Origin: Agelas oroides
Taxonomy: Eukaryota; Porifera; Demospongiae; Agelasida; Agelasidae
Direction: 5' to 3'
NCBI GenBank assembly: GCA_949130485.1
Contig: OX422194.1
Coordinates: 5,654,699 to 5,718,698, forward strand
Length of the DNA stretch: 64,000 nucleotides
The notes under the pieces are model-generated. The model was not told the origin of the DNA. It was given only the letters and a program-made list of their open reading frames with translations, and did no database searches. This document shows positions 1-11,252 of this stretch, piece after piece. Made by a program: the position numbers and the translations under genes. How positions within the stretch are numbered: position 1 is the stretch's first letter; the number at the start of each line of letters is the position of its first letter.

Positions 1-295
1 TGCAGCAACTGTCCACTCTTGAATGGGCTCAATAAAACAGCATGCAAACAACTGCAAGTTACCAGAATCAACTAACTTGTGTTTCAAGTAAACGAGAGCC
101 ACAGGTGACAAGCAACAACTGCCACTCGAGGACTTGCTTGACAACCTGGTGTCATATTTGACTCATACAAGGAAGATATAATAAAAACAAACAACATACC
201 AAATCGACTTAAATACGCTAAGTATAGAATTTACTTAATGATAGAAATATTAGGTAATAGTAAAATAATATCTCGAGCTTTCATCCTGATTACAG
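1..295. other. Intron of gene A, left edge of window
   Basis: No exon is supported here. The stretch is AT-rich and ends in TTACAG, the 3' splice site used by the FN3 exon that begins at 296. It is inferred to be intron because the following exon needs a split codon from an upstream exon that lies outside the window. Confidence 0.5.
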
Positions 296-670
296 CACCT
301 CCTGCCCCACGTGGCATAAATGTTACACGCATCAATGACACTACAATAAGTGTTAGCTGGCAACCTCTGTCCCTGGTGGAGGCCCGTGGACACATCACGT
401 ACCGTGTGATGATCACACCCACCACTGGTAGTAGGAGGAGGAGACAGGCTACTCAGGGGGAGAGAGTGTGCACATTGTCATCTCCCTGTGTGGTACCTTC
501 CAATGAGAGCAGTGTGATAGTGGGGGGACTGGACAGAGACACAAGCTACTCTGTGATTGTCATGGCTGTGAATAGTGAGGGTGAAGGTGGACCAACATCT
601 GTGCCAATATCTGCTCCTCGTACAACAACATCTACTCCTCGTACAACAACATCTTCCTCTGTTATGATAG
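296..670 (+). CDS. Gene A: FN3-domain exon plus Thr/Ser-rich stalk
   Basis: Internal exon of a cell-surface receptor-like gene. Its translation has the FN3 pattern: the B-strand motif ISVSWQPL and the F-strand motif YSVIVMAVNSEGEGG. The exon starts after TTACAG and ends before GTAAGT at 671, and both flanking introns are phase 1, the usual arrangement for shuffled FN3 modules. The C-C' region is longer than usual, with a polybasic run GSRRRRQ and two cysteines (VCTLSSPC). After the domain comes a short mucin-like stalk with the repeat PRTTTS twice, which leads into the transmembrane exon. FN3 domains normally act in extracellular adhesion or ligand binding. The ligand is unknown. Upstream exons lie outside the window. 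Confidence 0.85.
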
Positions 671-737
671 GTAAGTTTAAGTATTAGGTAAGTACTCCAT
701 CATATACAATGATTTTCTCTCTGTTGTTATATGATAG

Positions 738-870
738 ACATAGGGACTGTTGTTGGTGTTGCTGTGGCACTTGCTGTAGTCATCATCATTGTGATAATCA
801 TGGGAGTGGTGATAGGAGTTCTGGTGGCAAAGAACAGATGCTACCAACTCCCAGTTCAGCAGCATGCAGT
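738..870 (+). CDS. Gene A: transmembrane-helix exon
   Basis: A short exon read in phase after the FN3 exon: the split codon is completed as GAC and then reads IGTVVGVAVALAVV and on through an uninterrupted hydrophobic stretch of about 30 residues. It ends in a basic stop-transfer segment, VAKNRCYQLPV. This is a typical single-pass type I transmembrane helix. The acceptor is TATATGATAG and the donor is GTAAGT at 871, leaving a phase-2 intron. The preceding intron is only 67 bp. The exon is too short to stand out as an open frame; hydrophobicity and exact phase agreement on both sides support it. Confidence 0.8.
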
Positions 871-1178
871 GTAAGTAGTATACTGCATAAAGTACACATG
901 AGTGGTCCAGGCTTGAGCGAGGCCAATGCTATATACATGTAGACTATAGAAATTTTGTCAATGCATGCGTATGTTGTGAACAAACCATGTATTTTGGATG
1001 TACTGTGCTGGTTGTTGTACTGGAACACCTTAACAGAATCTGGACAGAAATGCATTGTGAGAGAGTTCATCACACTGCATGTTTTATGGCAGAGGCTAAC
1101 AGAGCTTGGCCTAAGCTACTTCAAGTAAGAAATATGGAAATTAGCAAGACACAGTGGTCATAGTCATGCACAATAGAG
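871..1178 (+). other. Gene A last intron, left part, with a possible alternative exon
   Basis: Mostly featureless intron. One stretch, 1037-1124, lies between TTAACAG and GTAAGA and is open in the phase left by the transmembrane exon (29 full codons). It would exit in phase 0, not phase 2, so including it would shift the frame of the final exon. It may be an alternative exon or chance. Confidence 0.25.
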
Positions 1179-1261
1179 GTTGTATGTCGAGTGGGGGAGC
1201 ACCAACACCGCTGGCACATCGATGTTCAAAATTTCACACATACATAAAGTGTGAAGTTAAA

Positions 1262-1437
1262 ACATAAAGGGAGATGGGGATGGGGCATTTATGGCTTAGA
1301 TGGATGGGGCATTTTATGGCTTAAATGGGTGGGGCATTTATGGCTTAAATGGGTGGGGCATTTTATGGCTTAAATGGGTGTGGTATTTATGACTTAAATG
1401 GGTGGGGCATTTATGGCTCAAATGGATGGGGCGGTTA
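1262..1437. repeat. G-rich short tandem repeat in satellite unit 1
   Basis: About seven degenerate copies of a 24-27-bp unit containing GGGTGGGGCATTTATGGC. The same block recurs 2258 bp further on in each unit (from about 3520, 5778 and 8036). The G tracts could form G-quadruplexes when single stranded. Confidence 0.85.
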
Positions 1438-1642
1438 GTTACTGTTTTTGGGAGATATGCTCAAAAAATACTGGTCTTCAGGGGAGTACCCTTTCCGGTC
1501 CTCGCATGACCACGGGTTTCGGTCCCTTTGAACTCCCGACCCGTGGCCTACTACAGAAAGGGCGGGACCACTCCCCGCCTAAGGTTTGCTTTGAGGAGCC
1601 CAGCTTTTGGTTGGCACATAGTGCTATGGGCAGTCACAGTGC

Positions 1643-1869
1643 TATAAATATTCTAATTACTAAACAAATTGGGGGTGGGGCTCAATGGATGGAGTTATCA
1701 TATTAACTTATAATAACTAGGGGGATGGGCGAACGGTTAACGTACGGGATTCTGGCTCGCTATCGTGTCGTCTTGGTGGAACGTCTGGGAGGCTTGTTCT
1801 TCGCTGGTAGGCGCTTCCTGTACCGAAGATAATTCGGGTCTGTACTGCGGCGACCATCTCACGGTGAGT
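1643..1869 (+). promoter_or_regulatory. Possible promoter, tiny ORF and splice donor in each satellite unit
   Basis: In unit 1 a TATAAATA motif at 1643 is followed by an ATG at 1725 that opens a 35-codon frame starting MGERLTYGIL and ending at 1832, and then by a strong splice donor, CACG|GTGAGT, at 1864. The same arrangement repeats in all four units. This could be a transcription start with a short first exon, or a relic of an element from which the satellite formed. Nothing in the peptide is recognisable. Confidence 0.25.
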
Positions 1870-2064
1870 ATTATTAGTTGTTTGTGTGTGATACTCGGTC
1901 GACGGGCTTTAAATGGGAGCGTGCTTCTCTTAGTAACGGCGTACCTATCCTAGTAACGGCATTGTTACGCTAGTTATGGCGTGTGCTTTACTATAGTAAC
2001 GGTACGCCTAGGGCTGTAGTCGGTTCCATAAGGCTGAGCTAGGGCTGGGTTGGGGCTGCTCTGT

Positions 2065-2540
2065 GTTATCTGCGAGGCTCACTCACAGTGTGAAGCTCAT
2101 TCACATTAAAAATTACGAGTGTGAGGCTCACTCACACTTGAGTTGCTACTGTGAGGCTCACTCACAGTTACGCTACGGGTGTGAAGCTCATTCACACTTG
2201 AGTTACCACTGTGAGGCTCATTCACCATTATGTTACGAGTGTGAAGCTCATTCACATTAAAAATTACGAGTGTGAGGCTCACTCACACTTGAGTTACTAC
2301 TGTGAGGCTCACTCACAGTTACGTTATGAGTGTGAAGCTCATTCACACTTCAGTTACATGTACTACTGTGAGGCTCATTCACCGTTACGAGTGTGAAGCT
2401 CATTCACACTTGAATTACTACTGTGAGGTTCACTCACAGTTACGTTACGAGTCTGAAGCTCATTCACACTTGAGTTACTACAGTTACGTAATGGGTGTGA
2501 AGCTCATTCGCATTTTAAATTACGAGTGTGAGTGTGTTAG
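2065..2540. repeat. Array of short palindromes in satellite unit 1
   Basis: About fifteen copies of imperfect palindromes of the type TGTGAGGCTCACTCACA and TGTGAAGCTCATTCACA, spaced roughly 30-35 bp apart and separated by short linkers such as CTTGAGTTACTAC. Each can fold as a small hairpin with TGTGA/TCACA stems. Equivalent blocks lie at about 4323-4798, 6581-7056 and 8839-9314. Confidence 0.9.
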
Positions 2541-3230
2541 GATGAGGGCTTTATACTTTATACACATGTATCTATGTGGAGATGGATAAAGACGGGGTCT
2601 TTTTGACTACAGCTGTCCTTCCTCTCGCAATTAAATACACTGTGGTAGCTAGGTGGGAGATCCCCTGCGGACGGGGTTGCGGGCCTGGGTGGGTTGACTG
2701 TACAAGCACATTGCCTGAGCGGATACTCTCACTATCCACCACCTCAGCCTCCGGCTCAATTATCTCTTTACCAAGGGGGTATCCTATGGTTAACTTTGGA
2801 AAATGGGAATGGGGCTGGGGGTTGTAAAGATGTATTCGACTAATCTGTGGAAGGCTTGCTTGTGACCTAGTTACAACAGTAAGCTCAGATACTAAAACCT
2901 CTCTGTGTGCATGCTGTAGGTTTCTCTACGGGCTGGGTCAGGCTGTGTTAGGATGAGGGCTTTATACTTTATACACATGTATCTATGTGGAGATGGATAA
3001 AGACGGGGTCTTTTTGACTACAGCTGTCCTTCCTCTCGCAATTAAATACACTGTGGTAGCTAGGTGGAGATCCCCTGCGGACGGGGTTGCGGGCCTGGGT
3101 GGGTTGACTGTACAAGCACATTGCCTGAGCGGATACTCTCACTATCCACCACCTCAGCCTCCGGCTCAATTATCTCTTCACCAAGGGGGTATCCTATGGT
3201 TAACTTTGGGAAATGGGAATGGGGCTGGGA
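2533..3230. repeat. Internal direct duplication within the satellite unit
   Basis: A block of about 287 bp at 2533-2819 is repeated at 2944-3230 (offset 411 bp) with only a few differences, for example GGTGGGAGATC against GGTGGAGATC. It recurs in the second and third units; in the last unit only the first half of the pair is present before the array ends. Confidence 0.9.
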
Positions 3231-6200
3231 CAAGGAATTATTATTGGAGAGATATTCCTTCATGCACAGTGAGAAGTCTAGCCTGTTGCTTATTGTCATG
3301 CTGTTTAGGTCTAAGGCATGCCTGAGGTATTATGGTTGTTAGAACACGTGCGTCTTCGGGTGGATCCATTGAAGGATGCTGCGGGTTCCCCATTTGGCAA
3401 GGCTGACAGACTTTATCTGTACCTGCATGTTCAGAAGTTGTATGTCGAGTGGGGGAGCACCAACACCGCTGGCACATCGATGTTCAAAATTTCACACATA
3501 CATAAAGTGTGAAGTTAAAACATAAAGGGAGATGGGGATGGGGCATTTATGGCTTAGATGGATGGGGCATTTTATGGCTTAAATGGGTGGGGCATTTATG
3601 GCTTAAATGGGTGGGGCATTTTATGGCTTAAATGGGTGTGGTATTTATGACTTAAATGGGTGGGGCATTTATGGCTCAAATGGATGGGGCGGTTAGTTAC
3701 TGTTTTTGGGAGATATGCTCAAAAAATACTGGTCTTCAGGGGAGTACCCTTTCCGGTCCTCGCATGACCACGGGTTTCGGTCCCTTTGAACTCCCGACCC
3801 GTGGCCTACTACAGAAAGGGCGGGACCACTCCCCGCCTAAGGTTTGCTTTGAGGAGCCCAGCTTTTGGTTGGCACATAGTGCTATGGGCAGTCACAGTGC
3901 TATAAATATTCTAATTACTAAACAAATTGGGGGTGGGGCTCAATGGATGGAGTTATCATATTAACTTATAATAACTAGGGGGATGGGCGAACGGTTAACG
4001 TACGGGATTCTGGCTCGCTATCGTGTCGTCTTGGTGGAACGTCTGGGAGGCTTGTTCTTCGCTGGTAGGCGCTTCCTGTACCGAAGATAATTCGGGTCTG
4101 TACTGCGGCGACCATCTCACGGTGAGTATTATTAGTTGTTTGTGTGTGATACTCGGTCGACGGGCTTTAAATGGGAGCGTGCTTCTCTTAGTAACGGCGT
4201 ACCTATCCTAGTAACGGCATTGTTACGCTAGTTATGGCGTGTGCTTTACTATAGTAACGGTACGCCTAGGGCTGTAGTCGGTTCCATAAGGCTGAGCTAG
4301 GGCTGGGTTGGGGCTGCTCTGTGTTATCTGCGAGGCTCACTCACAGTGTGAAGCTCATTCACATTAAAAATTACGAGTGTGAGGCTCACTCACACTTGAG
4401 TTGCTACTGTGAGGCTCACTCACAGTTACGCTACGGGTGTGAAGCTCATTCACACTTGAGTTACCACTGTGAGGCTCATTCACCGTTATGTTACGAGTGT
4501 GAAGCTCATTCACATTAAAAATTACGAGTGTGAGGCTCACTCACACTTGAGTTACTACTGTGAGGCTCACTCACAGTTACGTTATGAGTGTGAAGCTCAT
4601 TCACACTTCAGTTACATGTACTACTGTGAGGCTCATTCACCGTTACGAGTGTGAAGCTCATTCACACTTGAATTACTACTGTGAGGTTCACTCACAGTTA
4701 CGTTACGAGTCTGAAGCTCATTCACACTTGAGTTACTACAGTTACGTAATGGGTGTGAAGCTCATTCGCATTTTAAATTACGAGTGTGAGTGTGTTAGGA
4801 TGAGGGCTTTATACTTTATACACATGTATCTATGTGGAGATGGATAAAGACGGGGTCTTTTTGACTACAGCTGTCCTTCCTCTCGCAATTAAATACACTG
4901 TGGTAGCTAGGTGGGAGATCCCCTGCGGACGGGGTTGCGGGCCTGGGTGGGTTGACTGTACAAGCACATTGCCTGAGCGGATACTCTCACTATCCACCAC
5001 CTCAGCCTCCGGCTCAATTATCTCTTTACCAAGGGGGTATCCTATGGTTAACTTTGGAAAATGGGAATGGGGCTGGGGGTTGTAAAGATGTATTCGACTA
5101 ATCTGTGGAAGGCTTGCTTGTGACCTAGTTACAACAGTAAGCTCAGATACTAAAACCTCTCTGTGTGCATGCTGTAGGTTTCTCTACGGGCTGGGTCAGG
5201 CTGTGTTAGGATGAGGGCTTTATACTTTATACACATGTATCTATGTGGAGATGGATAAAGACGGGGTCTTTTTGACTACAGCTGTCCTTCCTCTCGCAAT
5301 TAAATACACTGTGGTAGCTAGGTGGAGATCCCCTGCGGACGGGGTTGCGGGCCTGGGTGGGTTGACTGTACAAGCACATTGCCTGAGCGGATACTCTCAC
5401 TATCCACCACCTCAGCCTCCGGCTCAATTATCTCTTCACCAAGGGGGTATCCTATGGTTAACTTTGGGAAATGGGAATGGGGCTGGGACAAGGAATTATT
5501 ATTGGAGAGATATTCCTTCATGCACAGTGAGAAGTCTAGCCTGTTGCTTATTGTCATGCTGTTTAGGTCTAAGGCATGCCTGAGGTATTATGGTTGTTAG
5601 AACACGTGCGTCTTCGGGTGGATCCATTGAAGGATGCTGCGGGTTCCCCATTTGGCAAGGCTGACAGACTTTATCTGTACCTGCATGTTCAGAAGTTGTA
5701 TGTCGAGTGGGGGAGCACCAACACCGCTGGCACATCGATGTTCAAAATTTCACACATACATAAAGTGTGAAGTTAAAACATAAAGGGAGATGGGGATGGG
5801 GCATTTATGGCTTAGATGGATGGGGCATTTTATGGCTTAAATGGGTGGGGCATTTATGGCTTAAATGGGTGGGGCATTTTATGGCTTAAATGGGTGTGGT
5901 ATTTATGACTTAAATGGGTGGGGCATTTATGGCTCAAATGGATGGGGCGGTTAGTTACTGTTTTTGGGAGATATGCTCAAAAAATACTGGTCTTCAGGGG
6001 AGTACCCTTTCCGGTCCTCGCATGACCACGGGTTTCGGTCCCTTTGAACTCCCGACCCGTGGCCTACTACAGAAAGGGCGGGACCACTCCCCGCCTAAGG
6101 TTTGCTTTGAGGAGCCCAGCTTTTGGTTGGCACATAGTGCTATGGGCAGTCACAGTGCTATAAATATTCTAATTACTAAACAAATTGGGGGTGGGGCTCA

Positions 6201-9200
6201 ATGGATGGAGTTATCATATTAACTTATAATAACTAGGGGGATGGGCGAACGGTTAACGTACGGGATTCTGGCTCGCTATCGTGTCGTCTTGGTGGAACGT
6301 CTGGGAGGCTTGTTCTTCGCTGGTAGGCGCTTCCTGTACCGAAGATAATTCGGGTCTGTACTGCGGCGACCATCTCACGGTGAGTATTATTAGTTGTTTG
6401 TGTGTGATACTCGGTCGACGGGCTTTAAATGGGAGCGTGCTTCTCTTAGTAACGGCGTACCTATCCTAGTAACGGCATTGTTACGCTAGTTATGGCGTGT
6501 GCTTTACTATAGTAACGGTACGCCTAGGGCTGTAGTCGGTTCCATAAGGCTGAGCTAGGGCTGGGTTGGGGCTGCTCTGTGTTATCTGCGAGGCTCACTC
6601 ACAGTGTGAAGCTCATTCACATTAAAAATTACGAGTGTGAGGCTCACTCACACTTGAGTTGCTACTGTGAGGCTCACTCACAGTTACGCTACGGGTGTGA
6701 AGCTCATTCACACTTGAGTTACCACTGTGAGGCTCATTCACCGTTATGTTACGAGTGTGAAGCTCATTCACATTAAAAATTACGAGTGTGAGGCTCACTC
6801 ACACTTGAGTTACTACTGTGAGGCTCACTCACAGTTACGTTATGAGTGTGAAGCTCATTCACACTTCAGTTACATGTACTACTGTGAGGCTCATTCACCG
6901 TTACGAGTGTGAAGCTCATTCACACTTGAATTACTACTGTGAGGTTCACTCACAGTTACGTTACGAGTCTGAAGCTCATTCACACTTGAGTTACTACAGT
7001 TACGTAATGGGTGTGAAGCTCATTCGCATTTTAAATTACGAGTGTGAGTGTGTTAGGATGAGGGCTTTATACTTTATACACATGTATCTATGTGGAGATG
7101 GATAAAGACGGGGTCTTTTTGACTACAGCTGTCCTTCCTCTCGCAATTAAATACACTGTGGTAGCTAGGTGGGAGATCCCCTGCGGACGGGGTTGCGGGC
7201 CTGGGTGGGTTGACTGTACAAGCACATTGCCTGAGCGGATACTCTCACTATCCACCACCTCAGCCTCCGGCTCAATTATCTCTTTACCAAGGGGGTATCC
7301 TATGGTTAACTTTGGAAAATGGGAATGGGGCTGGGGGTTGTAAAGATGTATTCGACTAATCTGTGGAAGGCTTGCTTGTGACCTAGTTACAACAGTAAGC
7401 TCAGATACTAAAACCTCTCTGTGTGCATGCTGTAGGTTTCTCTACGGGCTGGGTCAGGCTGTGTTAGGATGAGGGCTTTATACTTTATACACATGTATCT
7501 ATGTGGAGATGGATAAAGACGGGGTCTTTTTGACTACAGCTGTCCTTCCTCTCGCAATTAAATACACTGTGGTAGCTAGGTGGAGATCCCCTGCGGACGG
7601 GGTTGCGGGCCTGGGTGGGTTGACTGTACAAGCACATTGCCTGAGCGGATACTCTCACTATCCACCACCTCAGCCTCCGGCTCAATTATCTCTTCACCAA
7701 GGGGGTATCCTATGGTTAACTTTGGGAAATGGGAATGGGGCTGGGACAAGGAATTATTATTGGAGAGATATTCCTTCATGCACAGTGAGAAGTCTAGCCT
7801 GTTGCTTATTGTCATGCTGTTTAGGTCTAAGGCATGCCTGAGGTATTATGGTTGTTAGAACACGTGCGTCTTCGGGTGGATCCATTGAAGGATGCTGCGG
7901 GTTCCCCATTTGGCAAGGCTGACAGACTTTATCTGTACCTGCATGTTCAGAAGTTGTATGTCGAGTGGGGGAGCACCAACACCGCTGGCACATCGATGTT
8001 CAAAATTTCACACATACATAAAGTGTGAAGTTAAAACATAAAGGGAGATGGGGATGGGGCATTTATGGCTTAGATGGATGGGGCATTTTATGGCTTAAAT
8101 GGGTGGGGCATTTATGGCTTAAATGGGTGGGGCATTTTATGGCTTAAATGGGTGTGGTATTTATGACTTAAATGGGTGGGGCATTTATGGCTCAAATGGA
8201 TGGGGCGGTTAGTTACTGTTTTTGGGAGATATGCTCAAAAAATACTGGTCTTCAGGGGAGTACCCTTTCCGGTCCTCGCATGACCACGGGTTTCGGTCCC
8301 TTTGAACTCCCGACCCGTGGCCTACTACAGAAAGGGCGGGACCACTCCCCGCCTAAGGTTTGCTTTGAGGAGCCCAGCTTTTGGTTGGCACATAGTGCTA
8401 TGGGCAGTCACAGTGCTATAAATATTCTAATTACTAAACAAATTGGGGGTGGGGCTCAATGGATGGAGTTATCATATTAACTTATAATAACTAGGGGGAT
8501 GGGCGAACGGTTAACGTACGGGATTCTGGCTCGCTATCGTGTCGTCTTGGTGGAACGTCTGGGAGGCTTGTTCTTCGCTGGTAGGCGCTTCCTGTACCGA
8601 AGATAATTCGGGTCTGTACTGCGGCGACCATCTCACGGTGAGTATTATTAGTTGTTTGTGTGTGATACTCGGTCGACGGGCTTTAAATGGGAGCGTGCTT
8701 CTCTTAGTAACGGCGTACCTATCCTAGTAACGGCATTGTTACGCTAGTTATGGCGTGTGCTTTACTATAGTAACGGTACGCCTAGGGCTGTAGTCGGTTC
8801 CATAAGGCTGAGCTAGGGCTGGGTTGGGGCTGCTCTGTGTTATCTGCGAGGCTCACTCACAGTGTGAAGCTCATTCACATTAAAAATTACGAGTGTGAGG
8901 CTCACTCACACTTGAGTTGCTACTGTGAGGCTCACTCACAGTTACGCTACGGGTGTGAAGCTCATTCACACTTGAGTTACCACTGTGAGGCTCATTCACC
9001 GTTATGTTACGAGTGTGAAGCTCATTCACATTAAAAATTACGAGTGTGAGGCTCACTCACACTTGAGTTACTACTGTGAGGCTCACTCACAGTTACGTTA
9101 TGAGTGTGAAGCTCATTCACACTTCAGTTACATGTACTACTGTGAGGCTCATTCACCGTTACGAGTGTGAAGCTCATTCACACTTGAATTACTACTGTGA

Positions 9201-9736
9201 GGTTCACTCACAGTTACGTTACGAGTCTGAAGCTCATTCACACTTGAGTTACTACAGTTACGTAATGGGTGTGAAGCTCATTCGCATTTTAAATTACGAG
9301 TGTGAGTGTGTTAGGATGAGGGCTTTATACTTTATACACATGTATCTATGTGGAGATGGATAAAGACGGGGTCTTTTTGACTACAGCTGTCCTTCCTCTC
9401 GCAATTAAATACACTGTGGTAGCTAGGTGGGAGATCCCCTGCGGACGGGGTTGCGGGCCTGGGTGGGTTTAAGTGTCTATTGATGCATAGTAATTGCATA
9501 TGTGGGTCTCATTTCGAGGCTCTCCCTGAGAACAAGGTTATACTGGTGAGATCCTCTGTTTGATACCTTTGAAGCTCTTGATCAACATTAGCACTGAGAG
9601 TTCCATTTCAGCTTAGTGCTGTTCTGCAAAAGCCCAAAGCTTCAAACATTGCAGCTTGCTCACACTCAATTATTATTAGATAGTACTTTGACTGACAAGG
9701 TTCAATGCAGTGATTACATCATGCTTTTCATTGCAG

Positions 9737-9950
9737 AAAAGACAAGCCTGTAAAGTGGAGTCAAGTGGCAGGGTTACATGCTGTGGACATCACTACAACA
9801 CAGTGTGAAGCATATGTGACAGTGAACCAAGGGCACGAAAATGAAGATGTCACAGTAGTACAGCTACCATCATCAGAATATGACATTCCAACCACTCAGT
9901 CAAAGCAGAAAAATGAGAGTGCACAGGAGGATGAGTATGAAGTAGTGTGA
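9737..9950 (+). CDS. Gene A: last exon, cytoplasmic tail with tyrosine motifs
   Basis: The terminal exon begins after CATTGCAG and is read in phase 2, exactly the phase left by the transmembrane exon at 870, so the two join as V-KDKPVKWSQV across an 8.9-kb intron. The tail of about 70 residues is acidic and polar and contains three tyrosine motifs: EAYVTV, SEYDIP and, at the extreme C-terminus, DEYEVV followed by TGA at 9948-9950. Such motifs are typical docking sites for SH2-domain proteins after phosphorylation; YDIP fits the YxxP pattern bound by Crk-type SH2 domains. The signalling role is inferred. No canonical ITIM is present because the -2 residues do not fit. Confidence 0.75.
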
Positions 9951-10955
9951 ACATGTTTTATGAATACTTCATACGTAAAGATAGAACTGTAACTAGCTAT
10001 GTAGCCACATAGCCAATGTTTACTGTGAATAGAATAATTATTACGCTGCATTGTTTGTTAACACATAGGCTAATAATTTGTCTACTTCTGTCCATTTGTC
10101 TAGTTCATAATGTTACTCTTGTAGTCCTTTTTGTTGGCAATTTCTCAACTTGAATAACTTAGCTAAGATCTGGAATGTCAGATCTACTTATTGCTATCTC
10201 TGTCCTTCCTAATTAATTTTGTATACATTATATGGTGTTTACAATGTAAACAAAGCAATTTTAAATGAGTCAAAGGTCAAGGGTCATGGTGCATACTTTA
10301 CTTTGCAAATGCTCATTCTTAGACTCTATTACTTTGTATCATAGTGACTTTTTCTGTATTAGATTTATTGCAAGAGTGTTGTTACTACCAGCTAGCTACC
10401 TTGTAATAACTTTGATACTCCACATACTTGGTATCATAATCTGGGCAGGGTATGTCATGACACACATCATGACATGTGACAGTCTGTTTAAGCATACCAC
10501 AACAGCCCTATAGTGACAACATTGCATGACTATTGTTTGTGTGTCTTTCATTTCTAGATATATATAGCAACACAAAATTTTAGTACACAGCAACTTACTT
10601 GACATCAGCCTTACAAGTTGCATAGCTAGTAGCTGACACAAACAACTCAAAAGACAGCTCAAGGTGTAAGGTGTAATAACACTCCACAACTACAGTGGAA
10701 GCCACAGTTCATCGTGTTTAACCTTAAGCTCTATTCTAGGCATTACCAAACTATACTACTGTGTCCCTTTCACTGCTGCGAGCAGCTTCCATGCTGTATA
10801 TCACACTGACAAAGTCTTCAACACATTTACATTAAGTGCACCCCCAATTAGTGTCAACTGATAGCTACATTGCTCCATTTTCTCGATGCAGCTGGGATTT
10901 ACATTGCTATATACACTTCAGTTAAAAACAGCAGCAGTATGATACCTCCACAAGG
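9951..10955. other. Gene A 3' flank, no gene seen
   Basis: Probable 3' untranslated sequence followed by intergenic DNA. No clear AATAAA signal was noted close to the stop codon. The small open frames here, including a hydrophobic one at 10265-10513, have no recognisable domain and overlap frames on the other strand. Confidence 0.4.
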
Positions 10956-10991
10956 CCATCATCATCATCATCATGATCACCATCATCATCA
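10956..10991. repeat. CAT-rich microsatellite
   Basis: Imperfect CAT repeats with GATCACCAT interruptions. The methionine-rich frame it creates on the minus strand is low complexity. Confidence 0.8.
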
Positions 10992-11243
10992 CTCCGGGTA
11001 TATCGTTTAACACTGTCACTTCAATCGTTTCAGATAATTTCACAAGACAGGGGTGGTGGAGCAGACTGGGCGATCGCCGGACCAATGTTTTGACTGAGAC
11101 GGTGTGCCGATCCTTCAGGCGCATCATAGTCTTCACATCTGATCTGTGCCCGCACGAACTTCACGATCCGAATCATGGTAAAGGAGAGCTGCGAACCTGA
11201 GAAGGAGCAGATTTTGAGCGTGGTGGCCACACATTCTTGGCTT
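10992..11243 (-). other. GC-rich segment, possible but unproven minus-strand exon
   Basis: This block is richer in CpG than its surroundings and open in more than one frame on both strands. On the minus strand an ATG-started frame (MIRIVKFVRAQIRCEDYDAP and on) ends near 11030. No domain is recognised and the strands cannot be distinguished with confidence. It could be a 5' exon with a CpG-rich promoter, or part of an old transposon. Confidence 0.2.
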
Positions 11244-11252
11244 GGAATAGAC

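Larger units (their letters stand above)
1179..9469. repeat. 2258-bp satellite array, about 3.7 units, in gene A intron
   Basis: Units start at 1179, 3437, 5695 and 7953, exactly 2258 bp apart. The fourth unit stops at 9469, about two thirds through. The copies are almost identical; one visible difference is A in the first unit and G in the others at the position equivalent to 2227. Each unit contains a G-rich short tandem repeat, a moderately GC-rich central segment with a TATA-like motif, an array of short imperfect palindromes, and an internal direct duplication of about 287 bp at 411-bp spacing. Small open frames recur in every unit but resemble no protein. The array lies entirely within the last intron of gene A. 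Near-identity suggests very recent amplification or ongoing homogenisation. Collapse or expansion during assembly is possible. Confidence 0.95.

Noticed and set aside
2065-2540. CRISPR array
   Set aside because: Repeats are palindromic and regularly spaced, but the linkers are also repeated, the host is an animal, and no cas genes are present.
1398-9363. Repeated small ORFs in every 2258-bp unit as a tandem gene family
   Set aside because: They overlap on both strands, show no domains, and merely reflect near-identical satellite units. Only the promoter-ORF-donor arrangement was kept, at low confidence.
10918-11136. Methionine-rich minus-strand ORF
   Set aside because: The Met run comes from a CAT microsatellite; the rest has no recognised domain.
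11030-11230. Ribosomal-protein-like start (KICSFSG) on the minus strand
   Set aside because: The resemblance to ribosomal protein L24 is limited to a few residues, begins at a non-ATG codon, and does not continue.
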